Shown here in pieces: positions 9,979 through 19,730 of a DNA stretch of 64,000 nt (position 1 is the first letter of the stretch; every line of letters starts with the position of its first letter). Made by a program: the position numbers and the translations under genes. The stretch is from Ensifer adhaerens (GTDB lineage Bacteria > Pseudomonadota > Alphaproteobacteria > Rhizobiales > Rhizobiaceae): the NCBI RefSeq assembly GCF_013283195.1, contig NZ_JABEKT010000001.1, positions 3,297,473-3,361,472 of the forward strand, written 5' to 3'. The notes under the pieces are model-generated. The model was not told the DNA's origin. It worked only from the letters and a program-made list of their open reading frames with translations, and made no database searches.

Positions 9979-11166
9979 TCAGATCACGCCAAGCTCGCGG
10001 CCGACCTCTTCGAAGGCGGCAATCGCCCGGCGCACGTCGTTCTCGCTGTGGGCCGCCGACATCTGCGTGCGGATGCGCGCCTGCCCCTTCGGCACCACCG
10101 GGAAGGAGAAGCCGATGACATAGACGCCCTTCTTCAGCATGCGCGCCGCCATCTCCTGGGCGAGTGCCGCATCCCCAAGCATCACCGGGATGATCGGGTG
10201 CCCCTCGCCGGCAAGGGTGAAGCCGAGCTTCGACATCTCGGTGCGAAACAACGCCGCATTGGCATAGAGCCGCTGACGCAACGCATCGCCGTTGTCGATC
10301 AGGTCGAAGACTTTCAGCGAGGCTGCGGCAATCACCGGCGCCAGCGTGTTGGAGAAGAGATAGGGGCGCGAGCGCTGTCTAAGCCACTCGACCACCTCGG
10401 CCTTGCCAGAGGTGTAGCCGCCCGAGGCGCCGCCGAGCGCCTTGCCGAGCGTGCCGGTGATGATGTCGACCCGGCCTTCGACGCCACAATGTTCGGCCGA
10501 GCCGCGACCATGTTTGCCGACGAAGCCAACCGCATGGCTGTCATCGACCATGACCATGGCGCCGTATTTCTCGGCGAGATCGCACACGCCGCCGAGATTG
10601 GCGATGATGCCGTCCATCGAGAACACGCCATCGGTGGCGATCAGCTTGAAGCGACTGCCTTCGGCCTTCTTCAGCTCTTCTTCAAGTGCTGCCATGTCGT
10701 TGTTGGCATAGCGGAAGCGCTTGGCCTTGGAGAGGCGCACGCCGTCGATGATCGAGGCGTGGTTCAAGGCATCGGAGATGATCGCATCCTCTTCGCCCAG
10801 CAGCGTCTCGAACAGGCCGCCGTTGGCATCGAAGCAGGAGGAATAGAGGATCGTGTCTTCCAGGCCGAGGAACGACGAAATGCGCGCCTCCAGCTGCTTG
10901 TGCTCTTCCTGCGTGCCGCAGATGAAGCGCACCGACGCCATGCCATAGCCATAGCGGTCGAGCGCTTTTTTTCCAGCCTCGGCCAGCTCCGCGTTGTCGG
11001 CAAGGCCAAGATAGTTGTTGGCGCAGAAGTTCAGCACCCGCTCGCCCGAGGCAACCTCGATCTCGCCCGCTTGCTTCGAGGTAATCACCCGCTCCGACTT
11101 GTAGAGACCGGATGACTTCAGGCGATCGAGTTCAGAACGAAGGTGGGACAAAAAGGCTGAGGTCAT
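9979..11166 (-). CDS. kbl: 2-amino-3-ketobutyrate CoA ligase (glycine C-acetyltransferase)
   Basis: This 395-residue fold-type I PLP enzyme of the alpha-oxoamine synthase family cleaves 2-amino-3-ketobutyrate with CoA to glycine and acetyl-CoA. The PLP lysine is K242 in [14 protein letters not shown], and the conserved [13 protein letters not shown] (about 205-217) carries the cofactor aspartate and histidine. Length matches characterised Kbl (about 398). It precedes tdh on the same strand with a gap of about 254 bases that contains repeat B. Such a pair normally forms the threonine dehydrogenase operon. Identity rather than a serine palmitoyltransferase paralogue is supported by this pairing. 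Confidence 0.95.
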   Translation of the reverse strand: MTSAFLSHLRSELDRLKSSGLYKSERVITSKQAGEIEVASGERVLNFCANNYLGLADNAELAEAGKKALDRYGYGMASVRFICGTQEEHKQLEARISSFLGLEDTILYSSCFDANGGLFETLLGEEDAIISDALNHASIIDGVRLSKAKRFRYANNDMAALEEELKKAEGSRFKLIATDGVFSMDGIIANLGGVCDLAEKYGAMVMVDDSHAVGFVGKHGRGSAEHCGVEGRVDIITGTLGKALGGASGGYTSGKAEVVEWLRQRSRPYLFSNTLAPVIAAASLKVFDLIDNGDALRQRLYANAALFRTEMSKLGFTLAGEGHPIIPVMLGDAALAQEMAARMLKKGVYVIGFSFPVVPKGQARIRTQMSAAHSENDVRRAIAAFEEVGRELGVI

Positions 11167-11498
11167 GGCTGGCCGCTTTCACTGTGAAAAGGACGTTTCG
11201 TGTCAAACGAGTACCACGCCAGCTTTCCCGTTGCAGCAAATTCCAGCGGATCCAAAGCTCCGGGCGGCATTCCCTAGGCAAAACGACAGGGCATTGCATG
11301 GCGAGACGGTTTGCTCGACATTTTATGTCGTAGCCTTCGTCGTGCAAGACAGATTGCTACGGTTGCCGTTAGGCTTGAGTGCGCGGTCGGCGAGGCTGGA
11401 ACCGTGTGTCCACTTGGGCACCATCTATCGCGCCGCGTCGGCGGCGCGATAGATGCAACGGACGAATGCCGCTCCAGACAGCGCTCCGGCGGGCAGCG
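11167..11498. other. Intergenic region between kbl and recQ
   Basis: These 332 bases contain the kbl promoter side and the recQ 3' end. Apart from the hairpin at 11422-11455, no gene or RNA was seen. Confidence 0.5.
11422..11455. terminator. Perfect 15-base hairpin downstream of recQ
   Basis: CATCTATCGCGCCGC (11422-11436) pairs perfectly with 11441-11455 across a GTCG loop. It lies 44 bases beyond the recQ stop. No T run follows on either strand, so it may be an mRNA-stabilising or Rho-assisted structure rather than a classic intrinsic terminator. Confidence 0.55.
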
Positions 11499-13376
11499 TC
11501 ACCCCTCCAGATATCCGTCGATGACAGCGAGAAACGCCTCGCCGTAGCGCTCGCGTTTGCTTTCGCCGATGCCGGGAATATCGAGCAGTTCGTCGAAGCC
11601 GCGCGGGCGCTCCTTGGCGAGCGCGATCAGCGTCGCGTCCGGGAAGACGACATAGGGCGGCACGTTCAGGTCCTTGGCGATGGTAAAGCGCTCGGCACGC
11701 AGCCGTTCGAACAGCTCGAGATCGGAGCCGGCAAGGTCGGCGCGTTCGCGCTGGCTGCCGGATTTTGCCTGCCGTGCCGCCTTGCCCGTCTGCGGGCGGT
11801 CCTTGCGAAACAGCACCTGGCGCTCGCGCTTGAACACGGCGCGCGCTTCCGGCTCCAGCTTGATCGCGCCGAAGGCCGTGTGGTCGACACTGACGAGACC
11901 GGCGGCCAGCAACTGTCGAAACACCGATTGCCAGGTCCGAGCCGGCAGATCCTTGCCGGCACCGAAAACCGGCATGTCGACATGGCCAAAACGCTCGGTC
12001 TTTTCGTTGACGGTCCCCATCAACACATCGACGACATGCCCGGTGCCAAAACGCTCGCCCGTACGGTAGACGGCGGCAAGCGCCTTGATCGCAGCCTCGG
12101 TTCCGTCCCAGGTTTCCACTGGCTTCAGGCAGGTGTCGCAATGGCCGCAGCGCCCGGGATGGGCCTCGCCGAAATGCGCGAGGATCGCCTGGCGGCGGCA
12201 GCCGGCCGTCTCGCAGATCGCCAAGAGCGCGTTGAGCTTGCCGCGCTCGATGCGTTTGATGTCGTCGGCCGCACCGCCCTCGTCGATCATCCGGCGGCGT
12301 TGCAAGACGTCGGCCATGCCATAGGCCATCCAGACTTCGGACGGCTGACCATCGCGGCCGGCGCGACCGGTCTCCTGGTAATAGGCCTCGATCGAACCCG
12401 GCAGATCGAGATGGGCGACATAGCGCACGTCGGGCTTGTCGATGCCCATGCCGAAAGCGACGGTCGCGACCAGGCAGAGACTTTCTTCCTTCAGGAACGC
12501 GTCCTGATGAGCGTCGCGCAGCGTCCTGTCCATGCCGGCATGGTAGGGAAGCGCGCGGATCCCCTGCCCGTTCAGCCACTCCGCCGTGTCCTCGACCTTG
12601 GCGCGCGACAGGCAGTAGACGATACCGGAGGAACCGCGAAAGCGGCTGAGGAACCGCAACAGCTGCTGGCGCGGCTGGTCGCGCTCGACGATTTCATAGG
12701 CGATGTTTGGACGGTCGAAGCTGGTGGTGAAGACTTCAGCACCCTGCAGCGACAACCGCTCGATAATGTCTTCGCGGGTGTGCGGATCGGCCGTCGCCGT
12801 CAGCGCGATGCGCGGCACGCCGGGATAACGCTCGGCAAGCAGGCCGAGCGTGCGGTATTCCGGCCGGAAATCATGGCCCCACTGTGAAACGCAATGCGCC
12901 TCGTCGATGGCGAAAAGCGCAATGCGAGCATTGCCGATGAGGTCGGCGAAGCCGTCGGTCACAATGCGCTCGGGCGTGACGTAAAGCAGCTCAAGCGTGC
13001 CGTCGGCAATCTGCCGGCGCACCGCGACCGCCTCTTCGCGTGTCAGCGACGAATTGAGCGCGGCCGCATTGACGCCAAGCTGCTTCAACGCCTCCACCTG
13101 ATCGCGCATGAGCGCGATCAGCGGCGAAACGACGATACCAAGGCCGGAACGGCAGAGAGCAGGAATCTGGAAGCAGAGCGACTTGCCGGCGCCGGTCGGA
13201 AACAGAACGACGGCATCGCCACCGCCGGCCACATGCTCGACCACTTCCTGCTGCCGGCCGCGAAAGGCCGAATAGCCGTAGACACGCTTGAGCACATCGA
13301 GCGGCGCTCGGCCGGCGTCGTCGAAGAGTTGGCTGGCAGCACTTCTGTCGTGCTGCGCACGTTCGACGAACTCCAT
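11499..13376 (-). CDS. recQ: ATP-dependent DNA helicase RecQ
   Basis: This 625-residue superfamily 2 helicase unwinds DNA 3'-to-5' in recombination and fork repair. Visible landmarks are Walker A FPTGAGKS (about 59-66), DEAH box at 158-161 in [19 protein letters not shown], the helicase C-terminal domain with [10 protein letters not shown] and the [10 protein letters not shown] arginine-finger motif. An RQC zinc module follows (C-R-R-Q...C-G-H-C-D-T-C). A C-terminal HRDC domain (about 545-625) ends in [19 protein letters not shown]. Domain order matches E. coli RecQ. It is divergent from the glycosyltransferase gene and appears monocistronic. Confidence 0.96.
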   Translation of the reverse strand: MEFVERAQHDRSAASQLFDDAGRAPLDVLKRVYGYSAFRGRQQEVVEHVAGGGDAVVLFPTGAGKSLCFQIPALCRSGLGIVVSPLIALMRDQVEALKQLGVNAAALNSSLTREEAVAVRRQIADGTLELLYVTPERIVTDGFADLIGNARIALFAIDEAHCVSQWGHDFRPEYRTLGLLAERYPGVPRIALTATADPHTREDIIERLSLQGAEVFTTSFDRPNIAYEIVERDQPRQQLLRFLSRFRGSSGIVYCLSRAKVEDTAEWLNGQGIRALPYHAGMDRTLRDAHQDAFLKEESLCLVATVAFGMGIDKPDVRYVAHLDLPGSIEAYYQETGRAGRDGQPSEVWMAYGMADVLQRRRMIDEGGAADDIKRIERGKLNALLAICETAGCRRQAILAHFGEAHPGRCGHCDTCLKPVETWDGTEAAIKALAAVYRTGERFGTGHVVDVLMGTVNEKTERFGHVDMPVFGAGKDLPARTWQSVFRQLLAAGLVSVDHTAFGAIKLEPEARAVFKRERQVLFRKDRPQTGKAARQAKSGSQRERADLAGSDLELFERLRAERFTIAKDLNVPPYVVFPDATLIALAKERPRGFDELLDIPGIGESKRERYGEAFLAVIDGYLEG

Positions 13377-13575
13377 TGCATCTCCTTCGGGGAATCACAC
13401 ACTGCCATCATCGCCAGATGCGACGGCAATGCCATAGGCGTCAGCCTATTTGAAGACGCAAGGGGGATATCCGGTAGGATCGGCAGGCGTTTTCGGTCGG
13501 GGATTGGCGCTTTTGACAGGGCGGCCTTATTGATGCATCGGTACTTTAGGGAACCGATATAACCGGAAGGGCATC

Positions 13576-14415
13576 ATGGCGAACATTCTGGCGGCAAGCG
13601 GCGGCGTCAAGCAAGTGATCTGCATCAACTGGGGTACGAAATACGGCGTTCCGTTTATAAACCGGCTCTATGCCATGGTGGCGCGCAACATCACCCCACC
13701 CTTCACCTTCACCTGTTTTACCGACAATCGCGACGGACTGCGCGGCGAAATTCTCTGCGAGGATCTGCCGCCGCTCGACATTGAGAACATGCCCACAAAG
13801 ACGCCGGGCATCTGGCAGAAATCGCGACTGTGGGGACCTAATCTCGGCAATCTCAAGGGACCGGTCCTTTTTCTCGATCTCGACATCGTCGTTGTCGGAT
13901 CGCTCGACTGTTTCTTCGAGATGGAGGGACCTGACGATGTTGTCCTGGCGAGAAACCAGACGACGCCTTTCGAGCGCCTCGGTCAAACCTCGGTTTTCCG
14001 CTTCCCTGTGGGCAAGCTCGTGCCGCTTCAGGAAAAGTTCAGGGCCAACCCACAGGCTATCGCGGACGAATATCGTTTCGAGCAGCGCTTCGTGACACGC
14101 AATGCGCCGGGTGGCGTGAAGCTCTATCCCAGACGCTGGGTGCTGCATTTTCGACGGGACTGTCGCCACGTCTTTCCTCTGAATTACTTCCTGGAACCGC
14201 GCCTGCCGGCCGATGCGCGCGTCGTGCTCTTCCCTCGCAACCTGCTGCCGCAACATGCTATCGACGGGCAATATGGCGAACGCGGCCACGTGGACACGCC
14301 GCTTGGGCACATTCGCCGGCTGTTTACCGGCGACTACCGCGAAAAGAGCCCGATCAGCCACCTGCGCCACTACATCCACCCGGCGCGATGGGTGGCCGAA
14401 CACTGGCGCGAATAA
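13576..14415 (+). CDS. Putative glycosyltransferase with DxD motif
   Basis: This 279-residue protein begins ICINWGTKYGVPFINRLYAMVARN and carries PVLFLDLDIVVVGSLDCFF (about residues 95-113). That is an FLDLD strand with the DxD metal and nucleotide-sugar motif seen in GT8-like and related GT-A transferases. The segment FTFTCFTDNRDGL resembles the first strand-loop of that fold. There is no signal peptide or membrane segment. GGAAGG precedes the ATG. It sits alone between recQ and dnaG with no polysaccharide genes around it, so donor and acceptor are unknown. The GT-A fold is likely and the specific family uncertain. Confidence 0.75.
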   Translation: MANILAASGGVKQVICINWGTKYGVPFINRLYAMVARNITPPFTFTCFTDNRDGLRGEILCEDLPPLDIENMPTKTPGIWQKSRLWGPNLGNLKGPVLFLDLDIVVVGSLDCFFEMEGPDDVVLARNQTTPFERLGQTSVFRFPVGKLVPLQEKFRANPQAIADEYRFEQRFVTRNAPGGVKLYPRRWVLHFRRDCRHVFPLNYFLEPRLPADARVVLFPRNLLPQHAIDGQYGERGHVDTPLGHIRRLFTGDYREKSPISHLRHYIHPARWVAEHWRE

Positions 14416-14499
14416 TCGGGATCCTGCCCGGATCAGGATCGGACCGGATCTCGACCTCGCTGAACGGCTTTTCGGCGGTTATACCGACCTGCGCCGATA

Positions 14500-16518
14500 T
14501 TACCGGGCCGCCGGCCCCTTCACCCGGCCCGAAAGCACGCCAAAACCTTCGATGATCGCTTCCTGATTCTCAAGCCGGGTCACCTCGAACTGAACCTCCT
14601 GCAGAGTGCGCAGCAGTTGCGGCACGGCGTCAAGGTCTCCCTCCTCCGTTGCGTGCGCCAACTCCCGCTCCAGTTCGCGCTTTTGCCAATGCAGCGCCTT
14701 GGAGCGCTGGTGCAGCGCCAGCGCCTGCAAATAGCCTTCGCGCGCATCTTCTGGTGCGGCAGCGGCGGTCGCAGTCCAAAGCCGGGCATAGCGGATCTGC
14801 TGGTCGATCGCCGCGATCAGATGGGCAAAGCCTTCGGCGTCGAGCTGCTCCACCAACCCCTCGCGCGTCAGGCGCGGGCCGTTGGCGGCAGCGGCATTCA
14901 GCACCGCCGCCCAGCAGCGCTGCAGATCGCGGTGATCGAACTCGATGGTCGAGATCTCGTCGTATTCGTCGAACAGCAGCTGCGGGTGATTGACGATGGT
15001 CAGCGCCAGCACGCTTTCGCGCAGCGACGGCACGGCCTGCTGGCCGCTGACCAGCGACGAGCGCGCCAACCGATCCGAAATCGCCGTCGGGCCTGACGTG
15101 TTCTGCTGACGCCCGCCCTGCCCGCCGCGCTGGCCGCCACCCTGTCGGCCGCCGCGCTCGAACTGCCGCCGCTCGCCGCCGCGACCGGGGCTTGCCGCCT
15201 GCAGGAAGGCGTGCAGCCGGTCGCGCATGTCCTGACCATAGTGACGCCGCACACTCTCGTCGGCGATGACGGCCGTGACCTGCTTCAGCTTCGCTTCGAG
15301 CTCGGCGCGTTTTTCCGGCGTGTCGAACGAACCGCCCTGGATTTCCCGCTGCCAGACCATCTCGGCAAGCGAACGGGCATTGGCCAGCACCTGATCGAAC
15401 GGCGCCCGCCCCTCCTGACGCACGAGGTCATCCGGGTCCTTGCCGTCGGGCAGCATGGCAAACCGCACGGAGCGTCCGGGCTTCAGATGCGGCAGCGCCA
15501 GATCGACGCCGCGGTTGGCGGCGCGAATGCCGGCCCCGTCGCCATCGAAGCAGAGCACGGGCTGCGACGTCATCTTCCAGAGCAGATCGAGCTGGTTTTC
15601 GGTGAGCGCAGTTCCGAGCGGTGCGACGGCATTCTCGACGCCCGCCTGGTGCAGCGCGATCACGTCCATGTAGCCTTCGACCGCGATGATCGTCGCGGCA
15701 CCATTTTCGTTGTGCCCGGCGTCGCCGGGGCGGCTGGCTCCGGACATCGCCCGTCGCGCCCGGGCAAAGTTGTAAAGCACGTTGCCCTTGTGGAAGAGCT
15801 CGGTCTCGTTGGAATTGAGATATTTCGCCGGCGCATCGGGCGACATGGCGCGGCCGCCGAACGCGATCACCTTTTCGCGCGACGACAGGATCGGAAACAT
15901 GATGCGGTCGCGGAAACGGTCGTACGAAACAGGCACGTCGGGGCCATGCACCACCAGGCCGCAGGCTTCGATCTGCTCCTTGCCGATGCCCTTGCCAGCC
16001 AGAAATTCCTTCAGCGCATTGCGGCTGTCGGGCGCAAATCCCAGCCGGAAGGTCTCGATCGTGCGGCCCGTCAGCCCGCGCTCGCGCAGATAGGCGCGCG
16101 CCTTGGCGCCATTGGCCTGCTGCAGCTGATCCTCGAAGAATTGCGTCGCCAGCTCCATCACGTCGAGCAGGCTGGTGCGCTCTTTCTCGCGCCTCTCGGC
16201 CTGCGGGTCGGGCTGCGGCATGGCAACGCCCGCCATGTCGGCGATCTGCTGCACAGCCTCCGGGAAGCTCAGGCCTTCGAGATCGGTGAGGAAACGGAAA
16301 TGATCGCCGGTGACGCCGCAGCCGAAGCAATGGTAGCGGCCCTTGCGGTCCTCGCAATGGAAGCTCGGCGACTTCTCGCCGTGGAACGGGCAGCAGGCCC
16401 AGTAGTCGCCGCGCGAAACATTGGTCTTGCGCCGATCCCAGCTGACGCGCTTAGCGATCACGTCCGAAATCGGCACGCGGTCGCGTATCTCGTCAAGAAA
16501 GGTCTGTGAAAAGCGCAT
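14500..16518 (-). CDS. dnaG: DNA primase DnaG
   Basis: This 672-residue primase makes RNA primers at the replication fork. The N-terminal CHC2 zinc finger is visible (CCPFH at 42-46 through CFGCG at 64-68). The RNA polymerase domain carries the TOPRIM motifs IIAVEGYMDV and CFDGDGAG. A low-complexity Gly/Arg/Gln-rich linker (roughly residues 440-480) then joins the DnaB-helicase-binding C-terminal domain. The start MRFSQTF was preferred over upstream methionines because AGAGG precedes it and family members begin there. It is separated from rpoD by several genes, unlike the classical rpsU-dnaG-rpoD operon. Confidence 0.96.
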   Translation of the reverse strand: MRFSQTFLDEIRDRVPISDVIAKRVSWDRRKTNVSRGDYWACCPFHGEKSPSFHCEDRKGRYHCFGCGVTGDHFRFLTDLEGLSFPEAVQQIADMAGVAMPQPDPQAERREKERTSLLDVMELATQFFEDQLQQANGAKARAYLRERGLTGRTIETFRLGFAPDSRNALKEFLAGKGIGKEQIEACGLVVHGPDVPVSYDRFRDRIMFPILSSREKVIAFGGRAMSPDAPAKYLNSNETELFHKGNVLYNFARARRAMSGASRPGDAGHNENGAATIIAVEGYMDVIALHQAGVENAVAPLGTALTENQLDLLWKMTSQPVLCFDGDGAGIRAANRGVDLALPHLKPGRSVRFAMLPDGKDPDDLVRQEGRAPFDQVLANARSLAEMVWQREIQGGSFDTPEKRAELEAKLKQVTAVIADESVRRHYGQDMRDRLHAFLQAASPGRGGERRQFERGGRQGGGQRGGQGGRQQNTSGPTAISDRLARSSLVSGQQAVPSLRESVLALTIVNHPQLLFDEYDEISTIEFDHRDLQRCWAAVLNAAAANGPRLTREGLVEQLDAEGFAHLIAAIDQQIRYARLWTATAAAAPEDAREGYLQALALHQRSKALHWQKRELERELAHATEEGDLDAVPQLLRTLQEVQFEVTRLENQEAIIEGFGVLSGRVKGPAAR

Positions 16519-16721
16519 GAATACCTCTGGTCGATCCTCCATATAAGCGGGCAGACCGCCGGACGCCACAGGGCACAATGGCCATGCCCGCAATTCACAG
16601 GCCATGACAACGGCAATTGTAAACCCGGCTTGCTGTGCGCCGCGATCAACACACGTTAAACGAGAGTTTATTTCTACACGCAGGCCGTGTCTCGACCTTG
16701 ACTCCGGTCCGGCCCGATAGG

Positions 16722-17672
16722 ATGAATTCGCCTCCCGACCTCGGATCCCGCATCATGGCCCTCTCCGTCGAAGCACTTGCATCCAGCGCCGGCTTCTTCA
16801 ATGCCGTGCTCAGCTATGCGCGCGGCATGGTCGCGATGTATGGCGCAAACCCGCGGCTGGCTTCGATCTTCGCCTCGCAGCAGCGCTGGCTGATGGCCCA
16901 GTCGGGCCTTGCCCTCTACCATGAGCGCAACCCGCAGGATCCGGCAAGCGGTCTCTATTCCGGGCGGTTCATCGACTATATCGTCGCAAACGACATCGCC
17001 AGCCGCAACACGGCCGCCTCGTTCACGCAGGAGATGGTCGCCTATCGCTTCGCCCGCCATATCGCCGATCGGCCGGACAAGCGAGCCCGGCCGCTGGAGC
17101 CGACCGAGGCAGCCCTCGACTACGTCTGGAAATGGCTGCACGCCCATTTGACGATTTTGGACGCGCTCGACGGCGGCACAAGGACGGTTACGCTCGAGCA
17201 GACCCCTCACCTGTTTGCCCGGCTGCAGCCGGCCATCGCCCACGCCCTCGTCGGCAACGACCGGGTGCGCCGGCCCGGGCCGACCTTCGATCTCTTCACC
17301 TGGGTCAATTCCGGCGGCGTCGTCATGGACGACCTCTTCTCGCGCATCACGGCGTTTGATCCGGAGGCGGAAAGCGCCGATATCGGCGTCGTGTCGTCGA
17401 GCGATCTCAGCGAGCGCTTCATGATCTCGAAGACGCATCTGAAGCGCATCTTCGGCAAGGCGTCGGAACTTGGCAGCATGGGGTGGGATGGCCTGCCTGG
17501 GCGTGGCAGCGTCTGGCTGTCCAAGGGCTTCATCCGGGAATATTGGGAATATCAGGCGGAGAAATTCGCGCTGATCGACCAAGCCTATGCAGGGCTTGCC
17601 GGCACGATCAGTGCCGCAACGGCGCCCGCTGCAGGTGAGCGGGCGCTGTCGATTACTTCAGCAGGTCCTTGA
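16722..17672 (+). CDS. Conserved hypothetical protein, possible C-terminal HTH-like region
   Basis: This protein of about 316 residues has no signal peptide and no family I can name. The C-terminal half contains DLSERFMISKTHLKRIFGKASELGSMGW, which has the spacing of a helix-turn-helix, and ends in VWLSKGFIREYWEYQAEKFALIDQAY. The middle has regular amphipathic helices. The start is uncertain: ATGs at 16722 and 16755 are both plausible and neither has a strong ribosome site. Its 3' end overlaps the converging yqeY gene by 20 bases. A transcription regulator is one possibility, inferred only from the HTH-like segment. Confidence 0.65.
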   Translation: MNSPPDLGSRIMALSVEALASSAGFFNAVLSYARGMVAMYGANPRLASIFASQQRWLMAQSGLALYHERNPQDPASGLYSGRFIDYIVANDIASRNTAASFTQEMVAYRFARHIADRPDKRARPLEPTEAALDYVWKWLHAHLTILDALDGGTRTVTLEQTPHLFARLQPAIAHALVGNDRVRRPGPTFDLFTWVNSGGVVMDDLFSRITAFDPEAESADIGVVSSSDLSERFMISKTHLKRIFGKASELGSMGWDGLPGRGSVWLSKGFIREYWEYQAEKFALIDQAYAGLAGTISAATAPAAGERALSITSAGP

Positions 17673-18102
17673 CCAGGCCCGAAGCCTTGGCGAAGTCCAT
17701 CTGGCCGGGATAGCGCTCCTTGAGAGCGTTCATGCACTTGCCCATGTCGCGCAGGCCATGCGCACCGGTTTCCTGGATGACGGAGGCACAGAGTTCGCGA
17801 ACCTTGTCTTCCGGCAGCTGCGCCGGCAGGAACTGGTTGATGATGACGATTTCCTGGCGCTCCTGCTCGGCAAGCTCCGGCCGGCCGCCCTGATCGTAGA
17901 TCCGGGCCGATTCCTCGCGCTGCTTGATCATCTTGGCGAGGATCTGCAGGATCTCTTCATCGCCGACCGGATCCTTGCCGAGACCGCGGTTGGCGATATC
18001 ACGATCTTTGATTGCAGCCTGGATCAGTCGCACGGTCGAGGTGCGCCGCGTATCCTTGGCCTTCAGGGCTTCTTTCAGTACCTCAGCGAACTGGTCGCGC
18101 AT
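17653..18102 (-). CDS. yqeY: GatB/YqeY domain-containing protein
   Basis: This 149-residue stand-alone YqeY protein contains KDTRRTSTVRLIQAAIKDRDI near the N-terminus, IKQREESARIYDQGGRPELAEQE in the middle and FLPAQLPEDKVRELC leading into the tail domain. The tail resembles that of the amidotransferase subunit GatB, suggesting tRNA binding, but YqeY itself has no catalytic domain and no settled function. The start MRDQF has GGAG at good distance. An ATG 12 bases upstream overlaps that site. It is divergent from carA and convergent with the preceding hypothetical gene. Confidence 0.9.
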   Translation of the reverse strand: MRDQFAEVLKEALKAKDTRRTSTVRLIQAAIKDRDIANRGLGKDPVGDEEILQILAKMIKQREESARIYDQGGRPELAEQERQEIVIINQFLPAQLPEDKVRELCASVIQETGAHGLRDMGKCMNALKERYPGQMDFAKASGLVKDLLK

Positions 18103-18428
18103 GTCTTTCTCCATGTCGAAGCCGGCCCGCGGTGCTCATGCCCGGAACCGGTTCGATGCGTCAATGTTGTCGTCGTCTTAAACCAGTGTGGCAGGTGCAA
18201 TCAAACGGATTACACAACCCCTTGAATTATAAGGAATTTTATTTCCGGACAATTCACGGCGGCCGGTTGACCGGGCTTTGCGCTTTGGCTATTTTCCCGC
18301 ACCTGCACGACATCGGCATGTGAGCACTTTTCGCGGGGATTCCGCGCGTCCATGCCTGAGCACATGAAATGGCGATCAGCCGCCGGGCTTTCAAGCCCCG
18401 CGCTCCACGCCGCAACGGGATAGGAACG
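18103..18428. promoter_or_regulatory. Divergent promoter region between yqeY and carA
   Basis: These 326 bases separate divergent genes. An AT-rich patch near 18222-18245 (TTGAATTATAAGGAATTTTA) is the most promoter-like stretch, probably for carA. No attenuator or leader peptide controlling carA could be recognised. Confidence 0.45.
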
Positions 18429-19634
18429 ATGACCGCGACACCCGCATGGACCACTGAAAAACCCACCGCATTGCTCGTTCTTGCCGATGGCACCGTCATC
18501 GAAGGCAAGGGCATCGGCGCAACCGGCAAGGTGCAGGCCGAAGTCTGCTTCAACACGGCGCTCACCGGCTACCAGGAAATCCTGACGGACCCTTCCTATC
18601 TCAGCCAGATCGTCACCTTCACCTTTCCCCATATCGGCAACATTGGCGCCAATGACGAGGACATCGAAGACCTGACGCCGGCAGCACGCCACGGCGCGGT
18701 CGGCGTCATCTTCAAGGCCGACATCACCGAACCGTCGAATTACCGCTCCGTCAAGCACCTCGATGCATGGCTGAAGGCGCGCGGCATCATCGGCCTTTGC
18801 GGCATCGACACCCGGGCATTGACCGCCTGGATCCGCGAAAACGGCATGCCCAACGCCGTCATCGCCCACGACCCCTCCGGCGTCTTCGACATCGAGACGC
18901 TGAAGGCAGAAGCCAAGGCCTGGAGCGGTCTCGAAGGCCTCGACCTTGCCAAGGTCGCCACGTCAGGCCAGTCGTCGCAGTGGACCGAGAAGCCCTGGGT
19001 CTGGGACGAAGGCTATTCCACGCTCGGCGAGACCGAGGCCGCCTATCACGTCGTCGCACTCGACTACGGCGTCAAGCGCAACATCCTGCGCCTCTTCACC
19101 GGCCTCAATGCCCGCGTCACCGTGATGCCGGCAACGACGAGCGCCGAAGAAGTGCTTGCCCAGAAGCCGGACGGCATCTTCCTCTCGAACGGCCCGGGCG
19201 ACCCGGCGGCAACCGGCAAGTATGCCGTGCCGGTCATCCAGGACCTGTTGAAGAGCGACATTCCGGTGTTCGGCATCTGCCTCGGCCACCAGATGCTGGC
19301 GCTGGCGCTGGGCGGCAAGACCGAGAAGATGCACCAGGGCCACCATGGCGCCAACCACCCGGTCAAGGATCACACGACGGGCAAGGTCGAAATCGTCTCC
19401 ATGAACCACGGCTTCGCAGTCGATTCGAAGTCGCTGCCGGAAGGCGTTGAAGAGACTCACATTTCGCTGTTCGACGGAACCAATTGCGGCCTGCGCGTCG
19501 CCGGCAAGCCGGTGTTCTCGGTGCAGCACCACCCGGAAGCCTCGCCAGGCCCGCAGGACAGCCACTACCTCTTCCGCCGGTTCATGAACCTGGTGCGCGA
19601 GAAGAAGGGCGAACCGGCACTCGCCGAGCGCTGA
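18429..19634 (+). CDS. carA: Carbamoyl-phosphate synthase small subunit
   Basis: This 401-residue glutaminase subunit of carbamoyl-phosphate synthetase supplies ammonia to CarB for arginine and pyrimidine synthesis. The N-terminal CPSase domain contains NTALTGYQEILTDPSY. The class I amidotransferase domain has the nucleophile C284 in GICLGHQ and the catalytic H368 and E370 in HHPEASPG. The start MTATPAW was chosen over an in-frame ATG 60 bases upstream because family members begin near LVLADGTVIEGKG. carB is not adjacent. A terminator follows within 25 bases, so it is monocistronic. Confidence 0.97.
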   Translation: MTATPAWTTEKPTALLVLADGTVIEGKGIGATGKVQAEVCFNTALTGYQEILTDPSYLSQIVTFTFPHIGNIGANDEDIEDLTPAARHGAVGVIFKADITEPSNYRSVKHLDAWLKARGIIGLCGIDTRALTAWIRENGMPNAVIAHDPSGVFDIETLKAEAKAWSGLEGLDLAKVATSGQSSQWTEKPWVWDEGYSTLGETEAAYHVVALDYGVKRNILRLFTGLNARVTVMPATTSAEEVLAQKPDGIFLSNGPGDPAATGKYAVPVIQDLLKSDIPVFGICLGHQMLALALGGKTEKMHQGHHGANHPVKDHTTGKVEIVSMNHGFAVDSKSLPEGVEETHISLFDGTNCGLRVAGKPVFSVQHHPEASPGPQDSHYLFRRFMNLVREKKGEPALAER

Positions 19635-19657
19635 GCGCACGACCGAGACAGGTATTG

Positions 19658-19684
19658 AAGGCCCGCTCCGAGCGGGCCTTTTCG
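19658..19684 (+). terminator. Rho-independent terminator of carA
   Basis: AAGGCCCGCT pairs with AGCGGGCCTT (19671-19680) across a three-base loop and is followed by TTTCG. It lies 24 bases after the carA stop. Confidence 0.88.
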
Positions 19685-19730
19685 TTTCGAGCATCCGCCT
19701 TCGCTGCTGCCAATGCCTATCCATCGGGGC

